From contig NC_071395.1 in NCBI RefSeq assembly GCF_022682495.2, forward strand, positions 57,365,242 to 57,429,241: a DNA stretch of 64,000 nt. Direction: 5' to 3'. The translations under genes and the position numbers were made by a program. This DNA is from Desmodus rotundus. Its lineage: Eukaryota > Chordata > Mammalia > Chiroptera > Phyllostomidae. Every line of letters starts with the position of its first letter. Positions within the stretch are counted from its first letter, which is position 1. Below, piece by piece: positions 44,581-56,210 of the stretch. The notes under the pieces are model-generated. The model had not been told where the DNA came from. It was given only the letters and a program-made list of their open reading frames with translations, and ran no database searches.

Positions 44581-46364
44581 TAAGCCAATGGTTTCTGGAC
44601 TTATTCTGAGTTTGAAATTCCTCTCTTAAGTTCCGAGTTCCAAGCTCTCACCAAAGTAGATGGATAAGGGAATATGGGGGAGGGTAAGATTTAATAGAAG
44701 ATGCCTGAAGACCAGCAGAAGCACAGCTAATGCGGCCAGGCCAGCTGGGCCACAGTGGAGGGCTGTCCAGTTCAGGAAGACAAGCACCACATGGAAGGTG
44801 GGACTGGAAGCTCACCCAGGTCATGGGCAGCCCCGTAGCCAGGTTGAGCCAGACCCCGGGACTACCAGCAGAGGCCAGCCGAGAAGACCCATGCCTAAAG
44901 CACAAAGTAGCAGGACCTCAGCTCTTTGAGACACAGGCTTTTCTAACCCAACAGGACAGAAGAGAAGACGAGGCCAGGGGCTCAAACTGGTCCAAGTGCA
45001 GCCGGCCATCAGGGAGCAAGGCCAGGGACCTGGTAGTCCCTGCTCTGAGGCACTTCCCCTGACCATTTTCACTTCCAGCCACACCCTGTGGGGTTCCTCT
45101 TTATTCCTCCCCCTACAGAGAAGCCCAAGGTTGGGAAAGAGACAGGAGGGGCTGAGGCTGAGGAGAGCAGGGAAATGGAGGCTTCCTGTTCACAGCCCAG
45201 GCAGACAGAGATTTATCACCAGGATGAAGGGGCCGCCAGAAGTATCGATCAGCTCGAGAGAGTGCTAGGCTTCCTGATGGAACAATTCCTTTGCAAAGAT
45301 ATGTGACACTGCTCCTTGAAATTAGAATGTTGCCCTGCCAGACTGCACCCAATTTATTCCTCAAGCTGGGAAGTCGGAGATGTAAGACAGATGAGCCAGG
45401 GCTGCTGCGGGTTGGGGAGAGTCTCTACCAATGACAGCCTGGGGGGGCTGGCCCAGCGGCACTGCTGGGGATCACTTAAACATGCAGATGCGCCTTACCC
45501 AAGACCCAGGCCTCTGTGCCTGCTGCCACTTGCCAGCAGCCAGAGGTCCAGTACCTGAGGCTGAGGCCTGAGCCCACCACACAAGAGCCAGGCATAGGCA
45601 GGGTGGTCTCTCCAGACTCTGGGGCCCTGGGGCCTGTGAGGCCTGCTGAGACCACAGCCAGACCCCTAACCTGGCCTCATGGTGACCTGTGACCTGAGAT
45701 CCCCAGAATGCTGGAAAAGTCTGAGCTGGGCAGTGAGCCCATCCTGCTTGAGTGCTCTGAGTGGCTGCGACTGGGGTGAGGGGCGGGGTGTCACTATGCC
45801 TGTCCAGTGGTTCCTCCCACACGCCTGGCCCACAGTGCACATGGCTCTAAGCTGAAAAAAATGAAACCATGCAAGTCTCGCAGGTTCGGGACGCTGCTGG
45901 GAGCGACAGGGCCTTCGCAGTGCACTCCCCTCCCACCACGGGCTGATGGAGCCCTTGGGACCTTCTCTGCAAGCATCCAGGGAGGCGTGGTCACCATGGC
46001 CATGGCCACGGCATGCAGGCTGGGGAGAGAGGCTGTCTGGAGGCTGCAGATGTCTTCAGAGGCTCAGGGTCACAGACATGGGTTCAGGTCTTGGGCTGGG
46101 GTTGCAGGCCTGGTATGGGCCTCCTTTGCTCCCTGACTCTTCCTGGCCCTTGGGCAGAAGAAGGTGAACCCTTAGGCAGCTTTCACTGCCCACTCTGGAG
46201 GCCCTACACCTGCAGGCTTGTGGCCCTGTGCACCCCAGCACCCCCAGTGTGCTTCGTGGTCAACAAGGCAGGGCTCAGCCTTAGCCTGGGACCAGGCCTG
46301 CAGAAGGGGTGCCTGGGTCCCCAGGGCAGAATGTCCAAGGCTTACCATGCAGCCTTCACACTTG
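44581..46364. other. Intron 3 (5' part) of ADAMTS2
   Basis: The stretch directly downstream of the exon on the minus strand. GC-rich and unique, with no second exon found. Confidence 0.5.
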
Positions 46365-46376
46365 CAGCAGCCTTAC
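46365..46376 (-). promoter_or_regulatory. ADAMTS2: 5' splice site of ADAMTS2 exon
   Basis: On the minus strand the exon ends ...GATATAG and the intron begins GTAAGG, a strong match to the U1 consensus. It fixes the exon's left edge and its exit phase (one base of the next codon). Confidence 0.85.
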
Positions 46377-46536
46377 CTATATCCAGGGCCTGTGCCCCAC
46401 CCAGAGAAGGGAGCCTAGGGGTGGATGGCCGGCGATATACCATGTGCACACGACCCTGCTCAGCCTCCTTCGCTGCCAGCCCCTTTTCCAGCGGCTCAAT
46501 GAAGAACTCCTCCTCCTCCATGCGGATCAGGCCAGC
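46377..46536 (-). CDS. ADAMTS2: ADAMTS2 exon (prodomain, third coding exon)
   Basis: Read on the minus strand, this 160-nt block opens right after a pyrimidine-rich stretch ending TTTGCCCTGCAG and closes at G|GTAAGG, so it has a good acceptor and donor. It starts in phase 0, gives 53 open codons and ends on the first base of a split codon. The translation contains [16 protein letters not shown], then [13 protein letters not shown], then a Pro/Leu/Gly-rich linker. From memory of the family this fits ADAMTS2 better than ADAMTS14, which has a different sequence here, or ADAMTS3. ADAMTS2 is a secreted zinc metalloprotease that removes the N-propeptide of fibrillar procollagens. This exon encodes the end of the prodomain, just before the furin site carried by the next exon. 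The linker seems a few residues longer than in human ADAMTS2. No flanking exon is in the window, which agrees with the very large introns on both sides of this exon in mammals. Assignment to ADAMTS2 is by recall, not by alignment. Confidence 0.88.
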
Positions 46537-46575
46537 CTGCAGGGCAAAGATGAGATGGTTCAGATTCTCAGAGCA
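46537..46575 (-). promoter_or_regulatory. ADAMTS2: 3' splice site and pyrimidine tract of ADAMTS2 exon
   Basis: The minus strand reads a moderately pyrimidine-rich stretch ending TCATCTTTGCCCTGCAG directly before the exon. An upstream CTGAA could serve as branch region. It fixes the exon's right edge. Confidence 0.8.
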
Positions 46576-47724
46576 TAGCAGACAGGGGAGCAGTGATGGG
46601 GCCCCAGAAGGCAGTATCTCCCACCTGACAGAGCTGGGTGCTGGAACTGGAACCCCGGGCCAGGAAGGTCACAGATTGGGGCCTCAGGGGCCCATCTGCC
46701 CACAATGTCCACTTCCAGTCACTAAGGCCAGGGTCACAGGACTGTTTGGGAAAGGGGCTCTGCTAGGTTATTCCCACCCCCATCTTCCAACTCTCCTCAT
46801 CTGGGTCTGCAAGGCCAAACTGTCCAGAACAGCCGGGAGGAACTGAAGTACCACTCTGGGCCTGTACAGGTGGACACCAAGATGCACCATAGATGGACCA
46901 GTGCCACCCCATTCCCAGGAGCCTCAAATCCAAGGAAAAGGTCAAACTGTCACCCAGGGCTGGATCTGTCCGTAGACATGCTCACTGTACCCCCAACAGT
47001 ATTTTCAAAGTTGTAAACCCAATAGTCAAAGTGGTTAGACTTCACGTTTCCCAAGGAACTCCAGCTTTCCTTGGGAAAAGCAGGCTTGAGTGGTGGGGGC
47101 TCCACATTGACGGGCAGGGGTGCCATGAGTGGAGCCTGTATGTCCCTGCAGGGGGCCATAGCCCCCAGCACCCCCACTGTGCATCCCTTTAGCCCCAGCA
47201 GTCACAGCCCTGACTCTACAGCAACTGCACTGCCACCCCCCAAAGACCACCGCCCCCCGCAAGACTGCTGTGGCACTCCTGCCTGGTGCTGTTGCTGGGT
47301 CCAGCTCCCTTGGACTTCAGGCTGCTCTGCACCCCAGCACACAAGGCTTGAGGACTGCCCATCCTACCCCCAGCTCGCATACTTCACACCAATCTCCAGG
47401 ACAGTCCTGTCCTTCCTACACAGGGGGCCTGGCTGGGCCTCCCTGCTCCTGAACTGACCTGACCCTCAGCTTGGGAGGCCCTGCTCCTGCCCTCCACTCT
47501 GGCCATCTGGTCAACTTTGCTTCTCCCTTCAATCACTGGCTCAGCAACCCCATATGGTCCTGCCCTCCCCTTGACCATGCTTGGTTACTGCGCTGTCCAG
47601 CTGCTACACTTTGATTTTTTGGTCCAGTGTCCACATAGCAGTGGTCTCACATGGGGGCCCCCACTGTGCCAACCTGCATATACATTTTCTTTATCTCACT
47701 CACTCATGACTCATTCAGCGATGT
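46576..47724. other. Intron 2 (3' part) of ADAMTS2
   Basis: Unique GC-rich sequence upstream of the exon on the minus strand. No further exon or repeat recognised. Confidence 0.5.
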
Positions 47725-49563
47725 TTTGGTTTCTTAAAAACCACTTTATTGGGGTATTATTGACATGTAAGAAGCTGTACATATTTAATGTCTAGAAATC
47801 CCTGAGTTTGGGGATCAGTAGACACTTGTGAAACCAACACCACTATCTACCAAGGCCATAAACGTGCCCATCGCCTCTCAAAGTGTCCTCCCACCCCCTT
47901 TATTATTTTCATTTTTTATGTCAAGAACACAACATAAATCAACCCTTGTAGCAAATGTTAAGCACGTAACAGTGTCATCAGCTGCAGGCACTGACTGTGT
48001 GGTGGGCCTCCAGAACTCATCTCTCCTGCGTAACTGGAATTCTGTGCACTCTGATTGTTACTCCTCTGCCCCTCCCCAAGCCTGGCAACCAGCATTCTAC
48101 CTCTGCTTCTGTGAGTTTGACTGGTTTAGATTCACTGTATAAGCGATGTCATGCAGTATTTTTCTTTCTGTGGCCTAATGTCCCCCAGTTTCATCCATGT
48201 TGTTACAAAAGACAGGGGTTTCCTTCTTTAGAAAGTCTGAATGACATTCCACGGCACATATGCACCGTATTTCTTTATCAGTTAGTTGTCCACAGACAGT
48301 CATCTGCTTAGGTGCTCCCGTGTCCACTGTAAAAAGTGCAGTGAACGTGGGAGTGTGGGCATCTCTTTGATCTCTTCCCTTTTCTTTGAATATGTAACCA
48401 GAAGGAGGATTGCTGGGTCATATGGTGGCTCTAATTCTAATTTTCTGAGGAACCTCCCTACTATTTTCCAAAGTGACTTCACCAATTTACATTTCCACCA
48501 ACAGTGCACATGGGTTCCCTGTTCTTTACATCCTCACCCACACCTGTTACCTTTTTGTTAACAGCCATTCTAACAGGTGTGAGGTGTTATTTCATTGTGG
48601 TTTTGATGTGCATTTCCCTGTTGGTCAGTGATATTGAACATCTTTTCAGGTACTTGGCCATTTGTATGTCTTTGGAAAAAACGTCTGTTCAGATCCTTTG
48701 TCCATCTTTTAATCAGATTATTATTATTATTATTATTATTAGCTATTGAGTTGAATGAGTTCCTTATATGTTTTGAATATTAACTTACCCACTATATCTT
48801 GAAACTATTTCTTCCATTTTATAGGTTGCCTTTTCACTCTATTTCTTTTATTGTGCAGAAACTTTTAAATTTAATATAGCCCCACTTGTTGATGTTTTGC
48901 TTTTGTCATTTGTGCTATTGGTTTTACGGTTTCAGGTCTTACATTTAAGTCCTTAATTCATTTCAAGTTAACTTTTGTGAGTAGTGTAGGTTAGGGGTTC
49001 AATTTCATTCTTCTGCATGTGCATGTGCAGTTTTCCCAACGCCAGTTATTAGAGAGACTGCCCTTGCCCCACTGAGCATTCCTGGCTTCTTACCAAATAC
49101 ACATTGACCACATATGTGCCTTCTGGACTCCCAGTTCTGCTTCACTGGATGTCTGTTTTTATTTCGCTCTTTTGATTACTATAGCTTCATAAATATAACT
49201 GAAATTAGAAAGTGTGATGCCTCCAGCTTTGTTCTTTCTCAAGATTGCTTAGGTTATTCAGGGTCTTAAAAGTTTTGGATTTTTTTTTTCTGTTGGAATA
49301 TGAAATTTTAATAGGGATTGCATGGAGTCTACAGATGGCTTTGGGTAGTACAGGATTTTGAACAATATTAACTCTTCTGTTCCATGAACACAGTATATCT
49401 TTCCATTTATTTGCATCTTTACTTTTCTTCATCAATATTTTGTAGTGTTTGGTGTATAGATCTTTCAATCCCTTGGATAAATTTATTCCTAAATATTTTA
49501 GATGCTATTATAAATGAGATTGTTTCCTGTATTTCTTTTTTAGATAGTTCATTGTTAGTGTAT
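47725..49563 (-). mobile_element. Nearly complete old L1M, antisense, 3' half
   Basis: Reversed, this is an L1M 3' UTR (left edge ACCACTTTATTGGGGTATTATTGACATG, the antisense 3' end) followed by the end of ORF2 (ACCAATTTACATTTCCACCAACAGTG near 48481, the CCHC region) and RT. There are many stops. It is split at 49564-49578 by a HAL1 and continues at 51384. An (ATT)n run lies at 48716-48741. Confidence 0.85.
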
Positions 49564-49578
49564 AGAAACACAACTGAT
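49564..49578 (+). repeat. HAL1 target-site duplication, left copy
   Basis: AGAAACACAACTGAT, identical to 51369-51383. Confidence 0.92.
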
Positions 49579-51368
49579 CTTTAAAGTATATTTTATTGAT
49601 TGTGCTATTACATTTTCCCTAATTTTCCCCCTTTATCCCCCCTCCCCCCCTCCCCCCCCCAACCCTCCAGCTTTTACCCCGCTTTTACCCCATGGACATA
49701 TGTATGTCCATGGGTTGTACATATAAGTTCTTTGAGTTCTCTGTTTCCTATACCATTTTTTACCTCTCCCCATATATTTAATGCCTACCAATTATGCTTC
49801 TTCTTCCCTGTACCTTTTCCCCCCTATTCCTCCCCTCCTGTTCCCCACTGAAAACCATCCATGTGATGTCCATTTCTCTGATTCTGTTCCTGTTCTAGTT
49901 GTTTGCTTAGTTTTTGTTTTCATTGTTTTTCTTTATTTTTTTAGGCTCATTTGTTGATAGTTGTGAGTTTGTTGCCATTTTATTGTTCATGTTTTTGATC
50001 TTCTTTTTCTTAGATAAGTCCCTTTAACATTTCATATAATAAGGGCTTGGTAATGATATACTCCTTTAACTTGACTTTATCTGGGAAGCACTTAACCTGC
50101 CCTTCCATTCTAAATGATAGCTTTACTGGATACAGTAATCTTGGATGTAGTTCCTTGCCTTTCATGACTTGGAATATTTCTTTCCAGCCCCTTCTTGCCT
50201 GCAAGGTTTCTTCTGAGAGATCAGCTGATAGCCTTATTGGAACTCTTTTGTAGGTAACTCTCTCCTGTCCTCTTGCTGCTTTAAGATTCTCTCATCTTTA
50301 ATCTTGGGTAACTTAATGATGATGTTCCTTGGTGTGTTCCTCTTTGGGTCCAACTTCTTTGGGAGTCTCTGGGCTTCCTGGACTTCCTGGAAATCTATTT
50401 CCTTCACCGGATTAAGGAAGTTTTCCTTCATTATTTGTTCAAATGAGTTTTCAATTTCTTGCTGTTGTTCTTCTCCTTCTGGCACCCCTATAATTTGGAT
50501 ATTGGAACGTTTCCAGTTCTCAAAGAGGTTCAAAAGCCTCTCTTCATTTTTTTTTTGAATTTTTTTTTCATCATTTTGGTCTGGTTCGATGTTTATTTCT
50601 TCATTTTGTTCCAAAATTGTTGATTTGAGTCCTGGTTTCCTTTCTGTCACTGTTGGTTCCCTGAATATTTTGCTTTATTTGATTTTGGGTATCTTTCATT
50701 TTTTGACCAAGCTCAATCAGTTCTGTGAGCATTATGATTACCAGAATTTAAACCAGAATTTGGTTTAAATTCTCCATCAGATAGGCTGCCTATCTCCTTA
50801 TCATTTAGCTCTCTTTCTGAAGTTTTGCTCTGTTCTTTCATTTTGGCCCTATTTCTTTGTTCAGGGTCGCTGTTAAGCTGTAAGATGTAAGAGGGTGGGG
50901 CCTTAGGTATTCACCAGGGCAGGGCAACCCTCCTTGCTGTGTTGTTGAACTGTCTGTGGGGGAGGGGCCAGAGAGGGAACAATGCAGCTCACCTGTTTGG
51001 CTCTCGCCCAGTTTCCAAAAAACTCTTGCGTGAGAGTGGGAGTTTCTCCGGCTGCAGCAATCGCGGTAGTCCACAGCCAGCTCTGATTTTCAGTTTCCTC
51101 GTAAGTCAGCCCCGCCCACACAGCCCACCACTTCACCCCAGCCAGCCCGGCCTTCACAGTAATTGCCTTACTGTGGTTTCTCTCTGCCTGCTGCCTTACC
51201 AGTCTGTTCTGTTTGACTGTTTCTTTAATTCCATGGTTGTCAGTTCCATGCAGCTTGATTTTCTGGCACTTCTGGTTGTTTATTGATTTTAGATTGGTTG
51301 TTATACTCCTTTTGGTTGTGCAAGGAAGTGAAGGGTTTCTACCTACACCTCCATCTAGGCCGGCACCC
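49579..51368 (-). mobile_element. Nearly complete HAL1 (half-L1) element, copy 2
   Basis: On the minus strand it runs from about 51368 through a 5' UTR of about 520 bp, a broken ORF1 (50841-50010) and a 3' UTR of about 430 bp to an AT-rich tail at 49579. As in copy 1, the ORF1 end (CTAAAGGGACTTATC) is followed at once by AAGAAAAAGAAGATC and the same 3' UTR, with no ORF2. The YY1-like start is decayed (CTAGATGGAGG). The flanking duplication is perfect over 15 bp. It inserted into the old antisense L1M, whose sequence is continuous across the site. Confidence 0.88.
50010..50841 (-). pseudogene. HAL1 ORF1, broken (copy 2)
   Basis: ATG at 50841 opens MKEQSKTSERELNDKE, which then meets a stop or shift by about 50710. 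A longer open piece (50650-50234) holds the coiled-coil end, RSNIQIIGVPEGEEQQQ, ENFLNPVKEIDF and RNIIIKLPKIKDERIL. Another (50204-50010) holds QARRGWKEIFQV and LHPRLLYPVKLSF up to LLYEMLKGLI. Unlike copy 1 it keeps the QARRGW segment, which shows what copy 1 lost. Not functional as it stands. Confidence 0.8.
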
Positions 51369-51383
51369 AGAAACACAACTGAT
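51369..51383 (+). repeat. HAL1 target-site duplication, right copy
   Basis: AGAAACACAACTGAT, identical to 49564-49578. Confidence 0.92.
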
Positions 51384-54300
51384 TTTTGTATGTTGATTTT
51401 GTATCCTGACTCTTACTGAATTTGGTGGAGTCTCTTGGAATTTTTATGTACCAGATCATGTCATTAGGAAACAGAGACAATTTCACTTCTTCCTTTCTAA
51501 CTCTGATACCTTTTATTTCTTTTTCTTGTCTGACTGTGCTGGCTAGTACTATGTTGAAAAGGGGTGGTGAGGTGTGGGGACATTAGTCCTGCTCCTGATC
51601 TTAGGAGGAAAGCTTTCAATCTTTCACCATTAAGTATATTAGCTGTGGGATTATCATGTATGGCCTTTGGAGGTATGCTCTTTCTATATCCAATTTTTGG
51701 GAGGTAATTATCATGAAAGGAGGTTACATTTTATGAATTGCTTTTCTGCATCTACTGAGATAATGATTTTTATCTTTCATTCTATTAATGTAGTGTATCA
51801 CATTTACTAATTTGCATATGTTGACTCTCCTTGGATCCTAGGGGTAAATCCCTCTTGATCATGGTGTATGGTGTATGATACTTTTAATGTACTACTGAAT
51901 TTGATTTGATAATTTTTGTTGAGAACATTTGCACCTATATTCATCAATGACATTGGCCTTAGTTTTCATTTCTTGTAGTATCCTTACATGGTTTTGGTGG
52001 CAGAGTGACACTGGCCTTGTAGAATGAGTTTGGAAGGGTTCCCTCCTCTTCAATTTTTTGGAAGTGTTTGAGAAGGATGGGAGTTAATTCTTCTTTAAAT
52101 GTTTGGTAAAATTTTCTAGTGAAGCCATCTGGGCCTGTTAGGAGACTGATTACTAATGCAATTCCTTTACTTGTTATTGGTTTATTCAGATTTAATACTT
52201 CTTCAAGATCTAGTCTTGGTAGGTTGTATGATTCTAGGAATTTACTCATTTCTTCTAGGTTGTCCAATTTGTTGGTGTATAACTGTTCATAGTTGTCTCT
52301 TCCAATCTTTTGTATTTCTGTAATGTTAGTTGTAATTTTTCCTCTTTCATTTATAATTTTTTGAGTCCTTTCTTTTTTTCTTGGTAAGTCTAGCAAAAAG
52401 TTTGTCAATTCTGTTTATCTTTGAAAAAAACTCAGCTCTTAATTTCACTATTTTTGTTTTTTTGCTCTATTTCATTTATTTCTGCTCTGACCTGCGCTAT
52501 CTCCTTCCATCTTCTAACTTTGGACATAATCTATTCTTCTTTCCCTAGCCCCTTGAGGCACAAAGTTAGATAATTTATTTGAAATCTCTCTTTTTTACTG
52601 CAGACACTTATTACTATAAACTTTCCTGTTAGAACTGATTTTGCCATATCACACAAGTTTTGGTGTACTGTGTTTCAATCTTTGTTTTAAGATTTTTAAA
52701 AAATTTCTCTTTTGATTTCTTCTTTGACCCATTGGTTGTTCAGGAATGTGTTGTTTAATTTCCACATATTTTGTGAACTTTTCAGCATTGTAGTCAGAAA
52801 AGATCATTGGTATGATTTTGCTCTTTCACATTTGCTACTCCTTGTTTTTTTGATTTAGCATATAATCAATCCTGGAGATTGTTTCATGTGCACTTGAAAA
52901 GAATGTGCATTCTGCTGCTGTTGGATGGGATGTTCTGTTATGTCTGTCAAGGCAGCTTGGTCTAAAGTACAGTTCAAAGCTAGTGTTTCCTTGTTGATTT
53001 TCTGTCTGGATGATCTACCTATTGTTGAAAGTGGGGCACAAAGTCCCCCACGTTATTGTATGTTTATCTCTTCCTTCAGTTCTGTTAGTATTTGATTAAT
53101 GCCTTTAGGTGCTTTAATGGTGGGTGTATACATATTTACAATTGTTATATTCTCTTGATGAATTGACCACTTTATCATCATATAATGACCTTTTTGGTCT
53201 CTTGTTACAGCTTTGGACTTAATTTTGTCTGATATAAGCATAGCTACCCCTGTTCTCCTTGGTTTCCATTTGGGTGGAATATCTTTTCGGTCCCTTCACT
53301 TTGAGTCCGTGTGTATCCTAAGGCTGAAGTGAGTCTGTAATAGGTAGCATATAGTTGGAGCTTGCGTTTTTATTCATCTAGTCATTCTATGCTTTTGATT
53401 GGAGAATGTAACCCATTTACATTTAAAATAATTGAATTGGTAAGGACTTACTAATGCCATTGTGTTGTTTTATGACTGTTTGATAGTTCCTTTGTTCCTT
53501 TGTTCCTCTCTTGCTGTCTTCCCTTGTGAACTGATGATTGTTTACAGCAGTGTAATATGATTCCCTTGTATCTTGTATGTATCTACTATAGGTTTTTGTT
53601 TTGTGGTATTCTGAGGCTTACTTGAAATATCATATATATATGTATATATAATCTATTTTAAGTTGATAACAACTTTGATCTCACACAAAAACTCTATCCT
53701 TTTATTCTCCTCACACATTTTATATTTTTGATGTCACAATCACATCTTTTTATATTGTGTACCCATTAAGTTATTATTGTAGCTATAGCTATCTTTAATA
53801 CTTTTGTCTTTAACCTGTAAACTAGAGTTGAGTGGTTAACACACCACCATATTTCAGTATTAGAGTGTTTTGCATATTTCACATTTTTATGTCACTAAAT
53901 AGCATCCTTTTGCTTCAGCTTGAAGAACTCATCTCATTAATTCTTGAAGGCAGCAGGTCTAATGGTGAGGTACTCTCAGCATTTGTTTGTTTGGGGAAGT
54001 CTTTATCTCACCCTCATTTCTGGACAACTTTGCCAAGTAAAGTATTCATGGTTAGTATTTTTTTTCTTTCAACACTTTAAATATAATCTACTCTCTCAAG
54101 GTTTCTGCTGAGAAAAAGAGATATTCTTATAAGGTTCCTCTGTATAAGAGAATTTTTTTCTTACTCCTTTTAAAGTTATCTTTTTGTTTTTGATTTTAGA
54201 CAGTTTTAATATAATGTGTCTTGGAGAAGATCATTGGATTAATATGTGGGGGTAACCTACTGGCTTCATAAACTTGGATGTTTAACTTTCCAGATTTGGG

Positions 54301-55990
54301 AAATCCTCAACTTTACCTCTTTAAATACACTCTCTGCCCCTTTCTCCTTCTTTTCTCCTTTTAAGATTTCAAAAATAATGCGTAGATTGTTTCTCTTAAT
54401 GCCGTCTCATAAGTCCCATGGGTTTTCTTCACTACTTCTCATTCTTTTTTGTTTTTATAACTGCATAATTCCAAATAATCTTTCTTTGAGTTCATTGATT
54501 CTTTCTTCTGCTTGGTGCAGTTTGCTGCTGAAGATCTCTATTGAAGTCTTCAGTTTAGTCATTGTATTTTTCAGCTCTAAATTTTTTCTTTGGCTCTTTG
54601 TTGTTTACTATCTTTGAACTTCTCATTTTGTCATTGTATTGTTTTCCTGATTTTGTTAACTTGTAGCTCTCTCCGTATCTTTGGAATAATTATTTTGAAT
54701 TCTTTGCCAGGCAATTCATGTGTGTCCATTTCTCTGGAGTTGTTCCTTTTGTGGTGACATGTTCCCCTGCTTCTTCATGATTCTGGTAGCTTTACACAGG
54801 TGCCTGCACATTTCCAGACTTCAGTAAGGAAAGACCCTCACCCACAGGTGGAGGCACACTGGTGCATGCTGTGCTGTAGGGGTTTCACGGTGGCTGCAAG
54901 GGCTGTTGGAATCCTTAGTGGTATCTCCAGACCCAGTGGCTGGGGATCAGGGCCAGCAGTAGTGGTGGCCAGACCTGGCAGTATCACAGACTCAGCTTCA
55001 GGGGCCATCTGCAGGTGCCTGTGTAGTGGCAGGGGCTGGTAGCTGATATGCATGTAGTGAGGAGGTACAGTGTCAACAGTAAGAACTGGGGCCAACTGTG
55101 GGCACGCTGGCAGCCACAGGGGCCTTGGCTGTCAGCGTGCACTCCCATGGCCACAGAGTCTCCCCACAGGCATGCACATGGCAGTGGAGGCTGGCGATAG
55201 GAGTCAGGCTGGTGGCATGTGTGCCCTGCTAGAAAGGCTAGCCCTGAGCACATGCATGGTGGTGGTGTTCAGCCGCAGGGTCTAAGCTGGCATTATGCAG
55301 TCACAGTGTCACAGAGGCCAGGAGGTGGAGGGGCAGGAGATGGGGCAGAGGAACTCAGGCATCTGGTGTCTGTGCACATGGAAGCCTGTAGGGAGAAATC
55401 TCAGCAAGGAAGCCTGCAGGTCCATAGCAGCTGTGGTGGCCACTGGTTTCCTCTGTGGTAAAAGCTGCTGGGTCCTCTGCAGAGCAGGTCCCAGGAAAGC
55501 ACAGTCATGCCCTCTGTGTGTTTGATGCTGGTGCCTGTACCCTTGTCCCTTGTTTCCAGCCATCTCTCCATAGCTCAGCTTTGCCTGTCTCGGGTGGAGT
55601 AAAACTGAAGTCAGTCCTCTGTGTGGTGCCCAAGAGTCTGGGAGAGCTGGTGACTCACCCTGCTCTCCTTTCTCAGAAGCGAGAGGATGCTTTCTGGATG
55701 GGGAGTCCCCTCTTGGTTGCGAGCACTGTCACTCTTGGGCTGGGGTGATGCAGGCAAAATGGAGTTGTTCTTTCTTCCCATTTTGCCCTTATTCCTGGGT
55801 GTTTTGTTCCACTGCCTTGCTGAAGTTTCATGAGGGACTCCTGAGCTCTCCAGAGCTATTTTTGTTCACAGATAGCTGCCTAATTGTTGATCCTTGTGGA
55901 GGGACAGGGTCTTCCACTCTGCAAACTTGATGGGCTCACTCAGGGGCTTCTAAAGGCTTGACTTAGTTGCTCTCCTTTAAGGATCATGGG
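51384..55990 (-). mobile_element. Nearly complete old L1M, antisense, 5' half
   Basis: Continuation of the element at 47725. Reversed, it shows RT and linker (51384-52480), endonuclease (about 52700-53290), ORF1 remains (about 53800-54720) and a GC-rich 5' UTR from about 54790 to 55990. With the HAL1 removed it measures about 6.4 kb, nearly full length. All coding parts are broken by stops and shifts. The 5' UTR is typical of old L1M families (GTGATGCAGGCAAAATGGAG near 55746) and unlike that of the young L1 at 3679. Confidence 0.78.
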
Positions 55991-56039
55991 ATCTTACATA
56001 AAGGACCAGATTTCCAAATTCTCCTGAAACATCAGAACA

Positions 56040-56210
56040 GCTAGCTCTCCTGTTGCCCATTCGACCTGCCAGTTCAGCTGCATTCTCCCTTGACCCTCAA
56101 AACGGTGTGCAGCCCTGCCAATACCTTGACTTTGGCCTCCCGCACTGTGAAAGAATAAGCTTCGGTTGCTTTAAGTAATTTGTTACAGAAGCTGCAGGAA
56201 ACTAATACAG
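56040..56210 (+). mobile_element. MaLR LTR 3' end (MLT1 type)
   Basis: CCCTGCCAATACCTTGACTTTGGCCTCC, GTGAAAGAATAAGCTTCGGTTGCTTTAAGTAATTTGTTACAGAAGC and GGAAACTAATACAGG form the 3' third of an MLT1-type LTR. The 5' part is missing. Confidence 0.75.

Noticed and set aside
46013..46846. 277-codon open frame on the plus strand over the ADAMTS2 exon
   Set aside because: It is the antisense of a real exon plus GC-rich intron. It has no domain resemblance, and the minus strand shows splice sites and a family match.
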